Below are positions 24,946 through 32,901 of a stretch of DNA of 64,000 nucleotides, piece after piece (the first letter of the stretch is position 1; the number at the start of each line of letters is the position of its first letter). Location of the stretch: positions 21,782 to 85,781 of the forward strand of contig QAKK01000041.1 of assembly GCA_003343845.1 (NCBI GenBank), given 5' to 3'. This DNA comes from Oscillospiraceae bacterium (GTDB lineage: Bacteria; Bacillota; Clostridia; Oscillospirales; CAG-272). Below the pieces are notes generated by a model. That model was not told where the DNA came from. It made no database searches and was given only the letters and a program-made list of their open reading frames with translations. The translations under genes and the position numbers were made by a program.

Positions 24946-25371
24946 TCAGTCTTCAACCGTAACGCCCATGCTGCGAGCGGTACCTGCCACCATGCTCATC
25001 GCGCTCTCGACCGAGCTTGCGTTGAGGTCGGGCATCTTGGTCTCTGCGATCTTTCTGACCTGCTCCTTGGTGAGGGACGCGACCTTGGTCTTGTTCGGCG
25101 TGCCCGAAGCGGTCTCAATGCCGCAAGCCTTCTTGATCAGAACGGCTGCGGGAGGGGTCTTGGTGATAAACGTGAACGAACGGTCAGCGTAAACCGTGAT
25201 GACGACAGGGATAATCAGACCCATGTCGTTCTTGGTTCTCTCGTTGAACTCCTTGGTGAAGTTCGGGATCGAAACACCGTACTGACCGAGTGCAGGACCG
25301 ATAGGCGGCTGAGGCGTTGCCTTGCCGGCAGGGATCTGCAGTTTAATGTAACCGGAAATCTTCTTTGCCAT
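24946..25371 (-). CDS. rplK: 50S ribosomal protein L11
   Basis: 141 residues exactly as in most bacteria. It starts MAKKISGYIKLQIPAGKA, followed by PPIGPALGQYGVS. L11 forms the GTPase-associated centre with 23S rRNA and is needed for RelA activation. The ATG at 25371 has GGAGG upstream; the in-frame codon at 25386 overlaps that site and is rejected. Fourteen bases separate it from rplA. Confidence 0.98.
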   Translation of the reverse strand: MAKKISGYIKLQIPAGKATPQPPIGPALGQYGVSIPNFTKEFNERTKNDMGLIIPVVITVYADRSFTFITKTPPAAVLIKKACGIETASGTPNKTKVASLTKEQVRKIAETKMPDLNASSVESAMSMVAGTARSMGVTVED

Positions 25372-25461
25372 TTTAACTACCTCCAAATGTGGTTACTCGA
25401 GGAAATCAAGAATTTTTCCTCTCCCACCTGCCCTTTGACAAAGGGCGAAACATCCTGATGT

Positions 25462-26004
25462 TCAGTCTGCGAGCTTAATGTCGCCGACGTCGATCTTGAC
25501 AGGCATGTCACGCTTGCCGGTGTTGACCAGCACCGTGACGCTTGCGCCGTCCTCGGAAACATCATAGATCTTACCGCTGAAGCCTTCAAACGAGCCGCGC
25601 ACGATCTTGATCATGTCGCCGACCTTGAAGGTGTTTTCGCGATGCGCCTCGCCACCCTGCATGATGGCAAGCTCTTCGTCCGTCAGCGGAACGGGACGCG
25701 AGCCGGGGCCTACAAAGCCCGTAACGCCGCGAACATTGCGCACAACATGCCAGCTTTCGTCCGTCATCGTCATTTTGATGAAAACGTAGCCGGGCAACAG
25801 CTTCTGCTCGGTTTCCTTCTCCGTACCGGCGTCGGTGGTCTCAATGACCGTCTCCGTCGGGATTCTGATCTCATAGATCAGATGACCGAGATTTCTGTTT
25901 TCGATAATTTTTTCGAGATTGGTCTTCACCTTGTTCTCGTATCCGGAGTAGGTATGCGCAACGTACCACCTCGGACCGAGGTTCATCTCATCGAAATCGC
26001 TCAT
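25462..26004 (-). CDS. nusG: Transcription termination/antitermination protein NusG
   Basis: 180 residues. The N-terminal NGN domain begins WYVAHTYSGYENKVKTNLE and contains PGYVFIKM; the KOW domain at the C-terminus has VGDMIKIVRGSFEGFSGKI. It binds RNA polymerase and modulates pausing and termination. It lies between secE and rplK as in most Firmicutes. The 90-base gap to rplK shows no strong promoter. Confidence 0.97.
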   Translation of the reverse strand: MSDFDEMNLGPRWYVAHTYSGYENKVKTNLEKIIENRNLGHLIYEIRIPTETVIETTDAGTEKETEQKLLPGYVFIKMTMTDESWHVVRNVRGVTGFVGPGSRPVPLTDEELAIMQGGEAHRENTFKVGDMIKIVRGSFEGFSGKIYDVSEDGASVTVLVNTGKRDMPVKIDVGDIKLAD

Positions 26005-26018
26005 GCTTGTCTCTCCGC

Positions 26019-26234
26019 TCAGAACAGACGTCCGAGTGCAATGATCCCGGACGAGAATCCGAGGTCAAGAACGGCGATGATCGCCGCAAGAACAACGGTG
26101 AAAGCGACAACGATCGCGGTGCTGTTCTTCACAGACTTGAACGGGCACCAGGTGATCTTCTTCAGTTCGCTCTTGTAGTCGCGGAAGAATTTTGCAACGC
26201 GGCCGGGCTTCTTTTCTTTCGTAGCTTCTGCCAT
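26019..26234 (-). CDS. secE: Preprotein translocase subunit SecE
   Basis: 71 residues with the single-helix form of SecE: a basic N-terminus (KEKKPGRVAKFFRDYKSEL), the conserved KKITWCPFKSV (family pattern K-x-x-x-W-P) and one membrane helix at about 43-65. It clamps SecY in the protein-export channel. GGAGGA precedes the ATG, and it ends 14 bases before nusG. Confidence 0.95.
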   Translation of the reverse strand: MAEATKEKKPGRVAKFFRDYKSELKKITWCPFKSVKNSTAIVVAFTVVLAAIIAVLDLGFSSGIIALGRLF

Positions 26235-26250
26235 TTTGTCGTCCTCCCGA

Positions 26251-26400
26251 TTACTTCGTCTCTCTGTGGAGCGTGTGCTTGTTGCAGAAACGGCAGTACT
26301 TGTTCATCTCAAGTCTGTCGGGATCGTTTTTCTTGTTCTTCTTGGTCTCGTAGTTTCTCTGCTTGCACTCGCTGCACGCCAGGGTGATCTTTACTCTCAT
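26251..26400 (-). CDS. rpmG: 50S ribosomal protein L33
   Basis: 49 residues. It is the zinc-binding (C+) form, with C-x-x-C in ACSECK and C-x-x-C in YCRFCNK. It starts at the ATG at 26400 behind CAGGAGGT; a longer in-frame reading to 26595 would cross the promoter. First gene of the rpmG-secE-nusG-rplK-rplA operon. No tRNA-Trp gene was seen between rpmG and secE, where many Firmicutes have one. Confidence 0.96.
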   Translation of the reverse strand: MRVKITLACSECKQRNYETKKNKKNDPDRLEMNKYCRFCNKHTLHRETK

Positions 26401-26540
26401 GTCGGCACCTCCTGTTTGTTTTTCGGGCATGCGCCCGTCTGCGGCATAGCCGCCGTACCTCCCTCTCCAAACGGGGGCTTCGCGCCGAAGGAATAAGCGC
26501 GCGTGCAAAAGCACGACGAAAAAGCCCTCCTTGACAGAGG
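26401..26540 (-). promoter_or_regulatory. Long structured leader of the rpmG operon
   Basis: About 140 transcribed bases without a gene. It can form a GTGC-tttt-GCAC hairpin and GC-rich pairings (GGGGGCTTCG / CGAAGCCCCC-like segments), and its sequence resembles intergenic repeat material. No known ribosomal-protein leader motif was recognised. Confidence 0.4.
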
Positions 26541-26547
26541 TAAGACC

Positions 26548-26576
26548 ATTATAGCAAGTCTCGGCGCATCTGTCAA
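26548..26576 (-). promoter_or_regulatory. Perfect-consensus promoter of the rpmG operon, inside an inverted repeat
   Basis: Minus strand TTGACA (26576-26571), 17-base spacer, TATAAT (26553-26548): exact consensus, as expected for a highly expressed operon. An 11-bp inverted repeat TCTGTCAAGGA (26569-26579) / TCCTTGACAGA (26528-26538) places one arm on the -35 box and the other in the early transcript. On the plus-strand side, 26580-26757 holds only a weak TTTCTT-17-TATGAT candidate promoter for tsaE. Confidence 0.88.
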
Positions 26577-26757
26577 GGACTTTTGCGATTTTCACGGAAA
26601 GTTTTTATTCAATATTAATGTAATCCCCCACGATTGACGCAGGCAGGATACAAAAAACAAAGCAAAAGTGCAAAAAGTGCTTTCTTTTTTCTGTCGGATA
26701 TGCTATGATTATATGGTATACAGTATTACCGCGGCATGCGGGTGAAAGGAGCGCGCC

Positions 26758-27213
26758 ATGGCACAGCAGATGACCTATACCACTGCCGGTACGGCGGAGA
26801 CCGAAGCCGTCGGACGCGCGCTTTGCGAGCGGCTGCTCGCAGCGGGCAGAAGGACCGCGTTTGTCGCCCTTTTCGGCGACCTTGGCGTTGGCAAGACTGC
26901 CTTTGTGCGCGGCTTTGTCTCGGCGCTTCTGCCGGATGCCCGCGTGAAAAGTCCGACCTACACCATCGTCAATGAATACCGCGGCGCAAGCATCCCCGTC
27001 TTCCACTTCGACGTCTACCGCATCGAGGGAGAGGATGACCTCTACTCCACCGGCTACTACGACTATCTCGACGCAGGCTATCTGCTCTGCGAATGGAGCG
27101 AGAAGATCCCGTTTGCCCTGCCCGGTGACCGCATCACCGTCCGGATCGAGAAGACCGACGGCGCAGACGGGCGGCGCATCACCCTCACACTGCCGGAAGG
27201 CGCTTCGGACTGA
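26758..27213 (+). CDS. tsaE: tRNA threonylcarbamoyladenosine biosynthesis ATPase TsaE
   Basis: 151 residues. P-loop ATPase with Walker A GDLGVGKTAFVRG near residues 40-52, then SPTYTIVNEY and FHFDVYR. It drives the TsaB-TsaD complex in t6A formation. Followed after 29 bases by tsaB; tsaD is elsewhere (12431). Its reading starts at the ATG behind GAAAGGAG. Confidence 0.95.
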   Translation: MAQQMTYTTAGTAETEAVGRALCERLLAAGRRTAFVALFGDLGVGKTAFVRGFVSALLPDARVKSPTYTIVNEYRGASIPVFHFDVYRIEGEDDLYSTGYYDYLDAGYLLCEWSEKIPFALPGDRITVRIEKTDGADGRRITLTLPEGASD

Positions 27214-27242
27214 CCGCACACGCGAAAGGATTTTTGCATATC

Positions 27243-27944
27243 ATGAGAATACTCGCCCTGGATTCAACGGCTAAGGTCGCCGCGGCAGCCCTGCTCGACG
27301 ACGACCGTCTGCTCTGCAAAGCGGCGGTGTCCGATGCCATGACCCATTCGGCAACCCTGCTGCCCGAGATTGAACGGCTGCTGAAAGATGCCGGTCTCAC
27401 CTTTGCCGACATCGACCTGTTTGCCGCATCGGCAGGTCCCGGCTCCTTCACCGGCGTGCGCATCGGCGCGGCAACGCTCAAGGGTATCGCCTTCGGCAGG
27501 AACAAGCCCTGCTGTGCCGTCAGCGCACTTGAAGCGCTGGCATACAACCTCCGCCGGACAGACGGCATCGTCTGTGCCCTGATGGATGCGCGGCGCGGAC
27601 AGTTCTACACCGCAACATTCGCCGTGGCGGACGGGAAAGTCACCCGCCTCAGCCCCGATGAAGCGAAGAGCGGTGAAGAGATCGCGGCATCGCTTGCCGC
27701 CTATCCGCACGTCACTCTGGTTGGCGACGGCGCGGCGGTCGCCCTGCCCTTCTTCGACGGGTTGCCCGTCGAGCTCTGTCCCGAAGAAAACCGTCTCGCA
27801 GACGGCGAGAGCGTGGGGCTTGTCGCCTATGCCATGTACCGCGCGGGCAGAACCGTGAGCGACGCGGATTTTGCCCCGGTCTACCTGCGGCTGCCGCAGG
27901 CGGAGCGCGAACGGCTGGAAAAAGAAAAAGCAGCGGCGCGCTGA
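27243..27944 (+). CDS. tsaB: tRNA threonylcarbamoyladenosine biosynthesis protein TsaB
   Basis: 233 residues, an inactive TsaD-like ASKHA protein that scaffolds the t6A complex. N-terminal ILALDSTAKVAAAAL, SAGPGSFTGVRIG near 63-75 and ALMDARRGQFYTA are characteristic. The ATG at 27243 is taken (AAAGGA upstream). The C-terminus is lysine/arginine-rich, ending EKEKAAAR. Cotranscribed with tsaE. Confidence 0.94.
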   Translation: MRILALDSTAKVAAAALLDDDRLLCKAAVSDAMTHSATLLPEIERLLKDAGLTFADIDLFAASAGPGSFTGVRIGAATLKGIAFGRNKPCCAVSALEALAYNLRRTDGIVCALMDARRGQFYTATFAVADGKVTRLSPDEAKSGEEIAASLAAYPHVTLVGDGAAVALPFFDGLPVELCPEENRLADGESVGLVAYAMYRAGRTVSDADFAPVYLRLPQAERERLEKEKAAAR

Positions 27945-28004
27945 CATGCGCATGCCGCTGTCGTTATAAGCTGTAGTCAGAAAAAGAAAGGGTTTGCAAA
28001 CACC

Positions 28005-28466
28005 ATGATTTTCAAGCATATTGTCATCGGCGCGGACAGCGCCGGCTATCACCTCAAGGAACAGATCAAGGAAAAGCTCATCGCAGACGGCTATGACGTG
28101 ACCGACTGCGGCACCGACTCGGATGCCTCCTGCCACTATCCCGTCTACGGCGCGGCAGTCGCCAAAGCGGTGCGCGCAGCGGGCGCCGACACCTGCGGCA
28201 TCCTCGTCTGCGGTACGGGCGTGGGCATGAGCATGGTCGCCAATAAATTCAAGGGCATCCGCGCGGCATGCTGCTCGGACACCTTCTCCGCGCGCATGAC
28301 CCGCGCGCACAACGACGCGAACATTCTCTGCTTCGGTGCGCGTGTCGTCGGCTACGGGCTTGCCTGCGACCTCGTGGACGCCTTTCTCGGCGCAGCCTTT
28401 GAGGGCGGCAGGCATCAGACCCGCGTGGACATGATCACGGCGATCGAAGAGGAGGAGCGCAAATGA
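28005..28466 (+). CDS. rpiB: Ribose-5-phosphate isomerase B / RpiB-LacAB family
   Basis: 153 residues. Typical RpiB features: GADSAGYHLK (in the family the substrate-contacting D-x-A/H-G stretch), YPVYGAAVA, the catalytic-region CGTGVGMSMVANK with Cys acting as base, and RAHNDANILCFGARV. It interconverts ribose-5-P and ribulose-5-P; LacA/LacB-like or allose-P isomerase activity is possible. ATGA overlap with the next gene. Confidence 0.9.
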   Translation: MIFKHIVIGADSAGYHLKEQIKEKLIADGYDVTDCGTDSDASCHYPVYGAAVAKAVRAAGADTCGILVCGTGVGMSMVANKFKGIRAACCSDTFSARMTRAHNDANILCFGARVVGYGLACDLVDAFLGAAFEGGRHQTRVDMITAIEEEERK

Positions 28467-29137
28467 GCAACATTCCTTCGATCAGCGAGCTGTACGATCT
28501 CGACCACACCATTGCCAAGGCGCTGTTTCTGCGCCACACCTACCCGTGGGAAGTGCTGAAGGAGCTGAAAGCCTTCATTCTCGCCCTCGGCGAGACCTTG
28601 CCGACAGACGAATACGACCACCCCGAGGAGGGTGTGTGGATCGCGAAGGACGCCAAGGTCTTTCCGAGCGCGTATATCGGCGCGCCCTGCATCATCGACC
28701 ACGGCGCGGAGATCCGCCACTGCGCGTTCATCCGCGGCAGCGCCATCATCGGCAAGAATTCGGTCTTCGGCAACTCCTGCGAGATCAAGAATTCGATCAT
28801 CTTCGACGATGCGCAGACCCCGCACTACAACTACGTCGGGGACTCCGTCCTCGGCTGGCACGCGCACATGGGCGCGGGCTCGATCACCTCGAATGTCAAG
28901 AGCGACCGGACGAACATCGTCATCCGCTGCGGCAAGGAGACCGCCGAGACCGGCGCCTACAAGATCGGCGCGATGCTCGGTGATTTTGTCGAGGTCGGCT
29001 GCAACAGCGTGCTGAACCCGGGCACGATCATCGGTAAACACACCAACATCTATCCGCTCTCGCGCGTCCGCGGCGTGATCATGGCAGACAGCATCTACAA
29101 GTCCGCGGACAACATCGTCCTCAAAGAAAACAGATAG
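28463..29137 (+). CDS. Left-handed beta-helix (hexapeptide) acyltransferase-like protein
   Basis: 224 residues. A helical N-terminus (about 1-50) leads into hexapeptide repeats ([ILV]-G-x-x-x-x) from about 60 to 205, for example AYIGAPCIIDHGAEI and SAIIGKNSVFGN. His in GWHAHMGAGS is a plausible catalytic base as in GlmU/LpxD-type transferases. No nucleotidyltransferase domain is present. It sits between rpiB (four-base overlap) and glmM (17 bases), so a role as GlcN-1-P acetyltransferase or other sugar-P acyltransferase in amino-sugar synthesis is a reasonable but untested reading. Confidence 0.75.
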   Translation: MSNIPSISELYDLDHTIAKALFLRHTYPWEVLKELKAFILALGETLPTDEYDHPEEGVWIAKDAKVFPSAYIGAPCIIDHGAEIRHCAFIRGSAIIGKNSVFGNSCEIKNSIIFDDAQTPHYNYVGDSVLGWHAHMGAGSITSNVKSDRTNIVIRCGKETAETGAYKIGAMLGDFVEVGCNSVLNPGTIIGKHTNIYPLSRVRGVIMADSIYKSADNIVLKENR

Positions 29138-29154
29138 ACGAAAGGAAGATCCCT

Positions 29155-30519
29155 ATGGGAAGACTCTTCGGAACAGACGGCATCCGCGGCGTTGCCAACG
29201 AGAAGCTCACGGTTGAGCTTGCGGTTGCCACCGGGCGCGCCGTTGCCGCCTCCATCGGCATGGCAAAGGGCAAAAGCAATACCAAAAAGACCATTCTGCT
29301 CGGCATGGACACACGCATTTCCTCGGATATGCTTGCCTCTGCGCTGACCGCAGGTATTCTTTCGGTTGGCTATGACGTCATCAACCTCGGCGTGGTGCCG
29401 ACACCAGCCGTCGCCTACCTCACCCGCCGCTACAAGGCGCGCGCGGGCATCATGATCTCGGCGTCGCACAACCCGTTTGAATTCAACGGCATCAAGGTCT
29501 TCAACGCCGACGGCTTCAAGCTCGCCGACGAGCTGGAGGAAAACATCGAGTCGATGGTGCTCGGCGAAGTGCCGATGCCGGAGTCGGCGACCGGCGCCAA
29601 GATCGGCAAAATCATTCATAAGCCGGAAGCAATCGACGAATACATCCGATTTGTCGCCTCGACGACGACCGAACGCCTCGACGGGCTGACCGTCGCGTTC
29701 GACTGCGCGAACGGCTCTTCCTCCCGCACGGCGGAAAAGCTGTTCACCTCGCTCGGTGTCAAGTGCGTGATGCTCTCCGACAAGCCGGACGGCACCAACA
29801 TCAATGCTGCCTGCGGCTCGACCCACCTCGAAAGCCTGATTGCCTGCGTCAAGGAGAAAAAGCTGGACATCGGCATCGCCTTTGACGGCGACGCGGACCG
29901 CGTGCTCTGCGTGGACGGAAACGGCGAGGTTGTGGACGGCGATATGATCATGGCAATCCTCGCGCTGGACATGAAGGCGCGCGGCAGACTGAAGAACAAC
30001 ACCGTTGTCGGCACGATCATGTCCAACCTCGGGTTCATCCGTTTCTGCGAGGCAAACGACATCCGTTTTGCAGCAACCAAGGTCGGCGACCGCTACGTGC
30101 TGGAGGAAATGCTGCTGGAGGATTATGCCTTCGGCGGTGAGCAGTCCGGGCACATCATCTTCAAGGACTTCGCCACCACCGGCGACGGTCAGCTCTCCGC
30201 CGTGCAGCTGCTGGCGCACATTCACCGCAGCGGCAAGAAGCTCGCGGAGCTGAAGACGGTCATGACCAAGTATCCGCAGCTCATCGTCAACATCCGCACC
30301 ACCGACGCGGCAAAGCTTGCCTTCTACACCGACGACGATGTGCGCGCCATCCTCGACGAGGGCAAGGAAAAACTCGGGAGCCACGGCAGACTGGTCGTGC
30401 GTCCGTCGGGCACCGAGCCGCTGATCCGCATCATGGCGGAGGGCGAGGACGAAGCCTTCACCGAGGCGATCGCAAAGCAGGTCGCCGAGCGGATCGAAGA
30501 GAAGCTGAAAGTATATTAA
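29155..30519 (+). CDS. glmM: Phosphoglucosamine mutase
   Basis: 454 residues, standard length. FGTDGIRGVAN at the N-terminus; phosphoserine loop ISASHNPFEFNGIK near 101-114; metal loop DGDADRVL near 243-250; sugar-binding GGEQSGH near 327-333; phosphate-binding RPSGTEPLIRI near the end. Converts GlcN-6-P to GlcN-1-P, the step after GlmS. Ends three bases before repeat copy B. Confidence 0.96.
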   Translation: MGRLFGTDGIRGVANEKLTVELAVATGRAVAASIGMAKGKSNTKKTILLGMDTRISSDMLASALTAGILSVGYDVINLGVVPTPAVAYLTRRYKARAGIMISASHNPFEFNGIKVFNADGFKLADELEENIESMVLGEVPMPESATGAKIGKIIHKPEAIDEYIRFVASTTTERLDGLTVAFDCANGSSSRTAEKLFTSLGVKCVMLSDKPDGTNINAACGSTHLESLIACVKEKKLDIGIAFDGDADRVLCVDGNGEVVDGDMIMAILALDMKARGRLKNNTVVGTIMSNLGFIRFCEANDIRFAATKVGDRYVLEEMLLEDYAFGGEQSGHIIFKDFATTGDGQLSAVQLLAHIHRSGKKLAELKTVMTKYPQLIVNIRTTDAAKLAFYTDDDVRAILDEGKEKLGSHGRLVVRPSGTEPLIRIMAEGEDEAFTEAIAKQVAERIEEKLKVY

Positions 30520-30521
30520 AT

Positions 30522-30710
30522 CAGTAGAAAAACGAGTTTTTCGACTGTTGCAAGGGCGTTCAAACTCCTTTACGAACCTGCGGTTCGTTGTGTTTTTGTC
30601 TTCGTCGGCTGAACACCGACGATTTCGCATTCGCGAAACCGACAAACATCACGCGCTCAGCCGCGCCGCCCTTTAAGGAGTAAAAAAGCCGGCACAGCCG
30701 TCTTTTTTAC
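30522..30710 (-). repeat. Three-hairpin interspersed repeat, copy B
   Basis: Inverted relative to copy A. The GAAAAAC-type hairpin is at 30522-30547 and the GTAAAAAAG-type hairpin at 30680-30710. Between them a GGGCG (30554-30558) / CGCC arm pair encloses smaller hairpins (GAACC-tgcg-GTTC, CGTCGG / CCGACG, TTTCGC-att-CGCGAAA). It fills the space between the glmM stop and the glmS ribozyme. No gene. Confidence 0.7.
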
Positions 30711-30795
30711 GGGATTTTATATTTTGTTTTTCTGCGGCGAAGCCGCTGAAAATATACGCTCACAAAAGGGGCGTCGGCATGCGTGCCGCGCCTTT

Positions 30796-30950
30796 AGCGC
30801 CAGACCGCGCAACGCGCGGTTAACGAGGGTTCGGAGTGATCGAGAGCGGCAGATTTCTCTGCCCATTCGGCGGATACTCCGACGGCGGACTGCCGCCGCG
30901 TCTTCCGGCAAAACCGACGGGCAACCGTCCGACAACACGGAAGATACGCA
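30796..30950 (+). ncRNA. glmS ribozyme (GlcN6P-sensing self-cleaving riboswitch)
   Basis: The conserved blocks appear in order. AGCGCC starts with the scissile A30796/G30797; a GACCGCGC / GCGCGGTT stem follows; then AACGAGG, GATCGAGA, TTCGGCGGATACTCC, and a 3' P4-type stem where TCTTCCG (30901-30907) pairs with CGGAAGA (30938-30944), with GACGG / CCGTC inside. Cleavage when GlcN6P is bound leads to decay of the glmS mRNA. It lies 65 bases before the glmS start, the standard position. Assigned by motif comparison from memory of the class. Confidence 0.9.
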
Positions 30951-31014
30951 GAATACTTAAGAATTGAGACGGCAGCGGGGGATGAGCGCCCGCATGCCGT
31001 ATTGTGTTTATATC

Positions 31015-32847
31015 ATGTGCGGAATCACCGGTTACATCGGTCAGAAGGAAGCAACAGAGATCATCCTGGAGGGGCTGCACGCGCTCGAATACCGCGGTTA
31101 CGACTCCGCGGGCATCGCTGTTTTCAAGGACGGCAGCTTTTCCGTCGCCAAAGCAGCGGGCAGAGTGGCTGTGCTGGAAGAGCGGCTTGCCGCGCAGAAC
31201 TTCTTTGCGGGCGCGCACGTCGGCATCGGTCACACCCGCTGGGCAACGCACGGCGTTCCCTCGGACATCAACGCGCACCCGCACGGCAACGAGCGGATAC
31301 AGCTTGTGCACAACGGCATCATTGAAAACTATGCGCCCCTGCGCAAACTGCTGCTGGAAAAAGGCTACACATTCACCTCCGAGACCGACACCGAGGTCGC
31401 GGCAAAGCTGATCGACCTGCGCTACCGCGAATGCGGCGATCATCTGAGCGCTCTCTCCGCCGTCATGCGCGAGATGGTCGGCTCCTATGCGATGGCGGTG
31501 CTGTTTGCCGACGCGCCCGACAGGCTCTACGCCCTCAAAAACGCCGTGCCGCTGATTGTCGGCGTGGGCGAGGGAGAGAACTTCATCGCCTCGGACATCG
31601 CGGCGGTGCTGCGGCACACGAAAAACTACTATCCGCTCGGCGACCTGCAAATGGCGGTCGTCACGGCGCACAGCATCGAAATTATGGACATCGACAAGCG
31701 CCCGCTGCACCCCGAGATGATGACTGCCGACTGGTCGGTCGAGGCGGCGGAGCGCGGCGGCTATCCGCACTTCATGATCAAGGAGATCAACGAGGAGCCC
31801 GCCGCCGTCGAAAAGACACTGCACCCGCGCATCGCAGGGATGCTGCCCGACTTTGAGGGGGAGCACCTCTCGGACGAGCGGCTGCGCCGCGCAAAGAGCG
31901 TCACCTTTGTCGCCTGCGGCACGGCGATGCATGCCGGGCTCGTCGGCAAGGCGGCGATCGAACGCCTCTGCCGCATCCCGGTCAAGGTGGAGATCGCGTC
32001 CGAGTTCCGCTACAACGACCCGATCCTTACGCCCGACGATCTCGTCATCATCATCTCCCAGTCCGGCGAGACCGCCGACTCATTGGCGGCGCTCCGCCTG
32101 GCAAAATCGCGCGGCGCCTATACGCTCGGCATTGTCAATGTCATCGGGTCGTCCATCGCGCGTGAGGCGGACAATGTGATCTACACCTGGGCAGGTCCCG
32201 AGATCTCGGTTGCCTCCACCAAGGCATACACCGTGCAGATCTCGCTGATCTTCCTGCTCTCCATCCGCATGGCGCTGCTCTGCGGCAGGCTCAACGAGGC
32301 GGAGGCACGCGCCTACACCGAAAAGCTCTACTGCGATATGCCCCGCGTGATCGAGGAGACCCTCAAAACCGAGGACGCGATCAAAGCGGCGGCTGCCGAC
32401 TTTGCAAACTACGAAGACCTTTTCTTCATCGGGCGCGGCATCGACTACTTCCTCTCGATGGAGGGCTCGCTCAAGTTGAAAGAGATCTCCTACATCCACA
32501 GCGAGGCATATGCCGCAGGCGAACTCAAGCACGGCACGATCTCGCTGATCACCGACAAAATGCCGGTCATCGCGCTCGCGACCGACGAGGCGCTCTATGA
32601 AAAGATGATCAGCAACATCCGCGAGGTCAAGGCGCGCGGCGCCAAGGTACTGCTCATCACGCGCCGCGACGCCGAGCATGCCGTAGACGAGGCGGAACGT
32701 GTGCTCTACATCCCGGACTGCGATCCGCTGTTTGCGGCGATCCCGCTTGCCACCGTGCTTCAGCTGCTTGCCTACCATGTGGCGGCGGCACGCGGCTGCG
32801 ACATTGACAAACCCCGCAACCTTGCCAAGAGCGTGACCGTAGAATAA
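31015..32847 (+). CDS. glmS: Glutamine--fructose-6-phosphate aminotransferase (isomerizing)
   Basis: 610 residues. It begins MCGITGYIG, so Cys2 becomes the N-terminal nucleophile after methionine removal. The glutaminase domain has LEYRGYDSAG and HTRWATHG; the two SIS isomerase domains have ACGTAMHAG and SQSGETADSLAAL, and the C-terminus KPRNLAKSVTVE is canonical. First committed step of UDP-GlcNAc synthesis. The ATG at 31015 is fixed by Cys2 even though no strong ribosome-binding site precedes it. Controlled by the glmS ribozyme. Confidence 0.97.
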   Translation: MCGITGYIGQKEATEIILEGLHALEYRGYDSAGIAVFKDGSFSVAKAAGRVAVLEERLAAQNFFAGAHVGIGHTRWATHGVPSDINAHPHGNERIQLVHNGIIENYAPLRKLLLEKGYTFTSETDTEVAAKLIDLRYRECGDHLSALSAVMREMVGSYAMAVLFADAPDRLYALKNAVPLIVGVGEGENFIASDIAAVLRHTKNYYPLGDLQMAVVTAHSIEIMDIDKRPLHPEMMTADWSVEAAERGGYPHFMIKEINEEPAAVEKTLHPRIAGMLPDFEGEHLSDERLRRAKSVTFVACGTAMHAGLVGKAAIERLCRIPVKVEIASEFRYNDPILTPDDLVIIISQSGETADSLAALRLAKSRGAYTLGIVNVIGSSIAREADNVIYTWAGPEISVASTKAYTVQISLIFLLSIRMALLCGRLNEAEARAYTEKLYCDMPRVIEETLKTEDAIKAAAADFANYEDLFFIGRGIDYFLSMEGSLKLKEISYIHSEAYAAGELKHGTISLITDKMPVIALATDEALYEKMISNIREVKARGAKVLLITRRDAEHAVDEAERVLYIPDCDPLFAAIPLATVLQLLAYHVAAARGCDIDKPRNLAKSVTVE

Positions 32848-32901
32848 CCGTTAGCAAAAGAAAATCAAACAACCCCGAAAAAAAGAGAAAGAGAAAATCA
32901 A

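Noticed and set aside
29095..30645. 516-codon minus-strand frame opposite glmM
   Set aside because: glmM shows every family motif; the antisense product is a GC-driven shadow.
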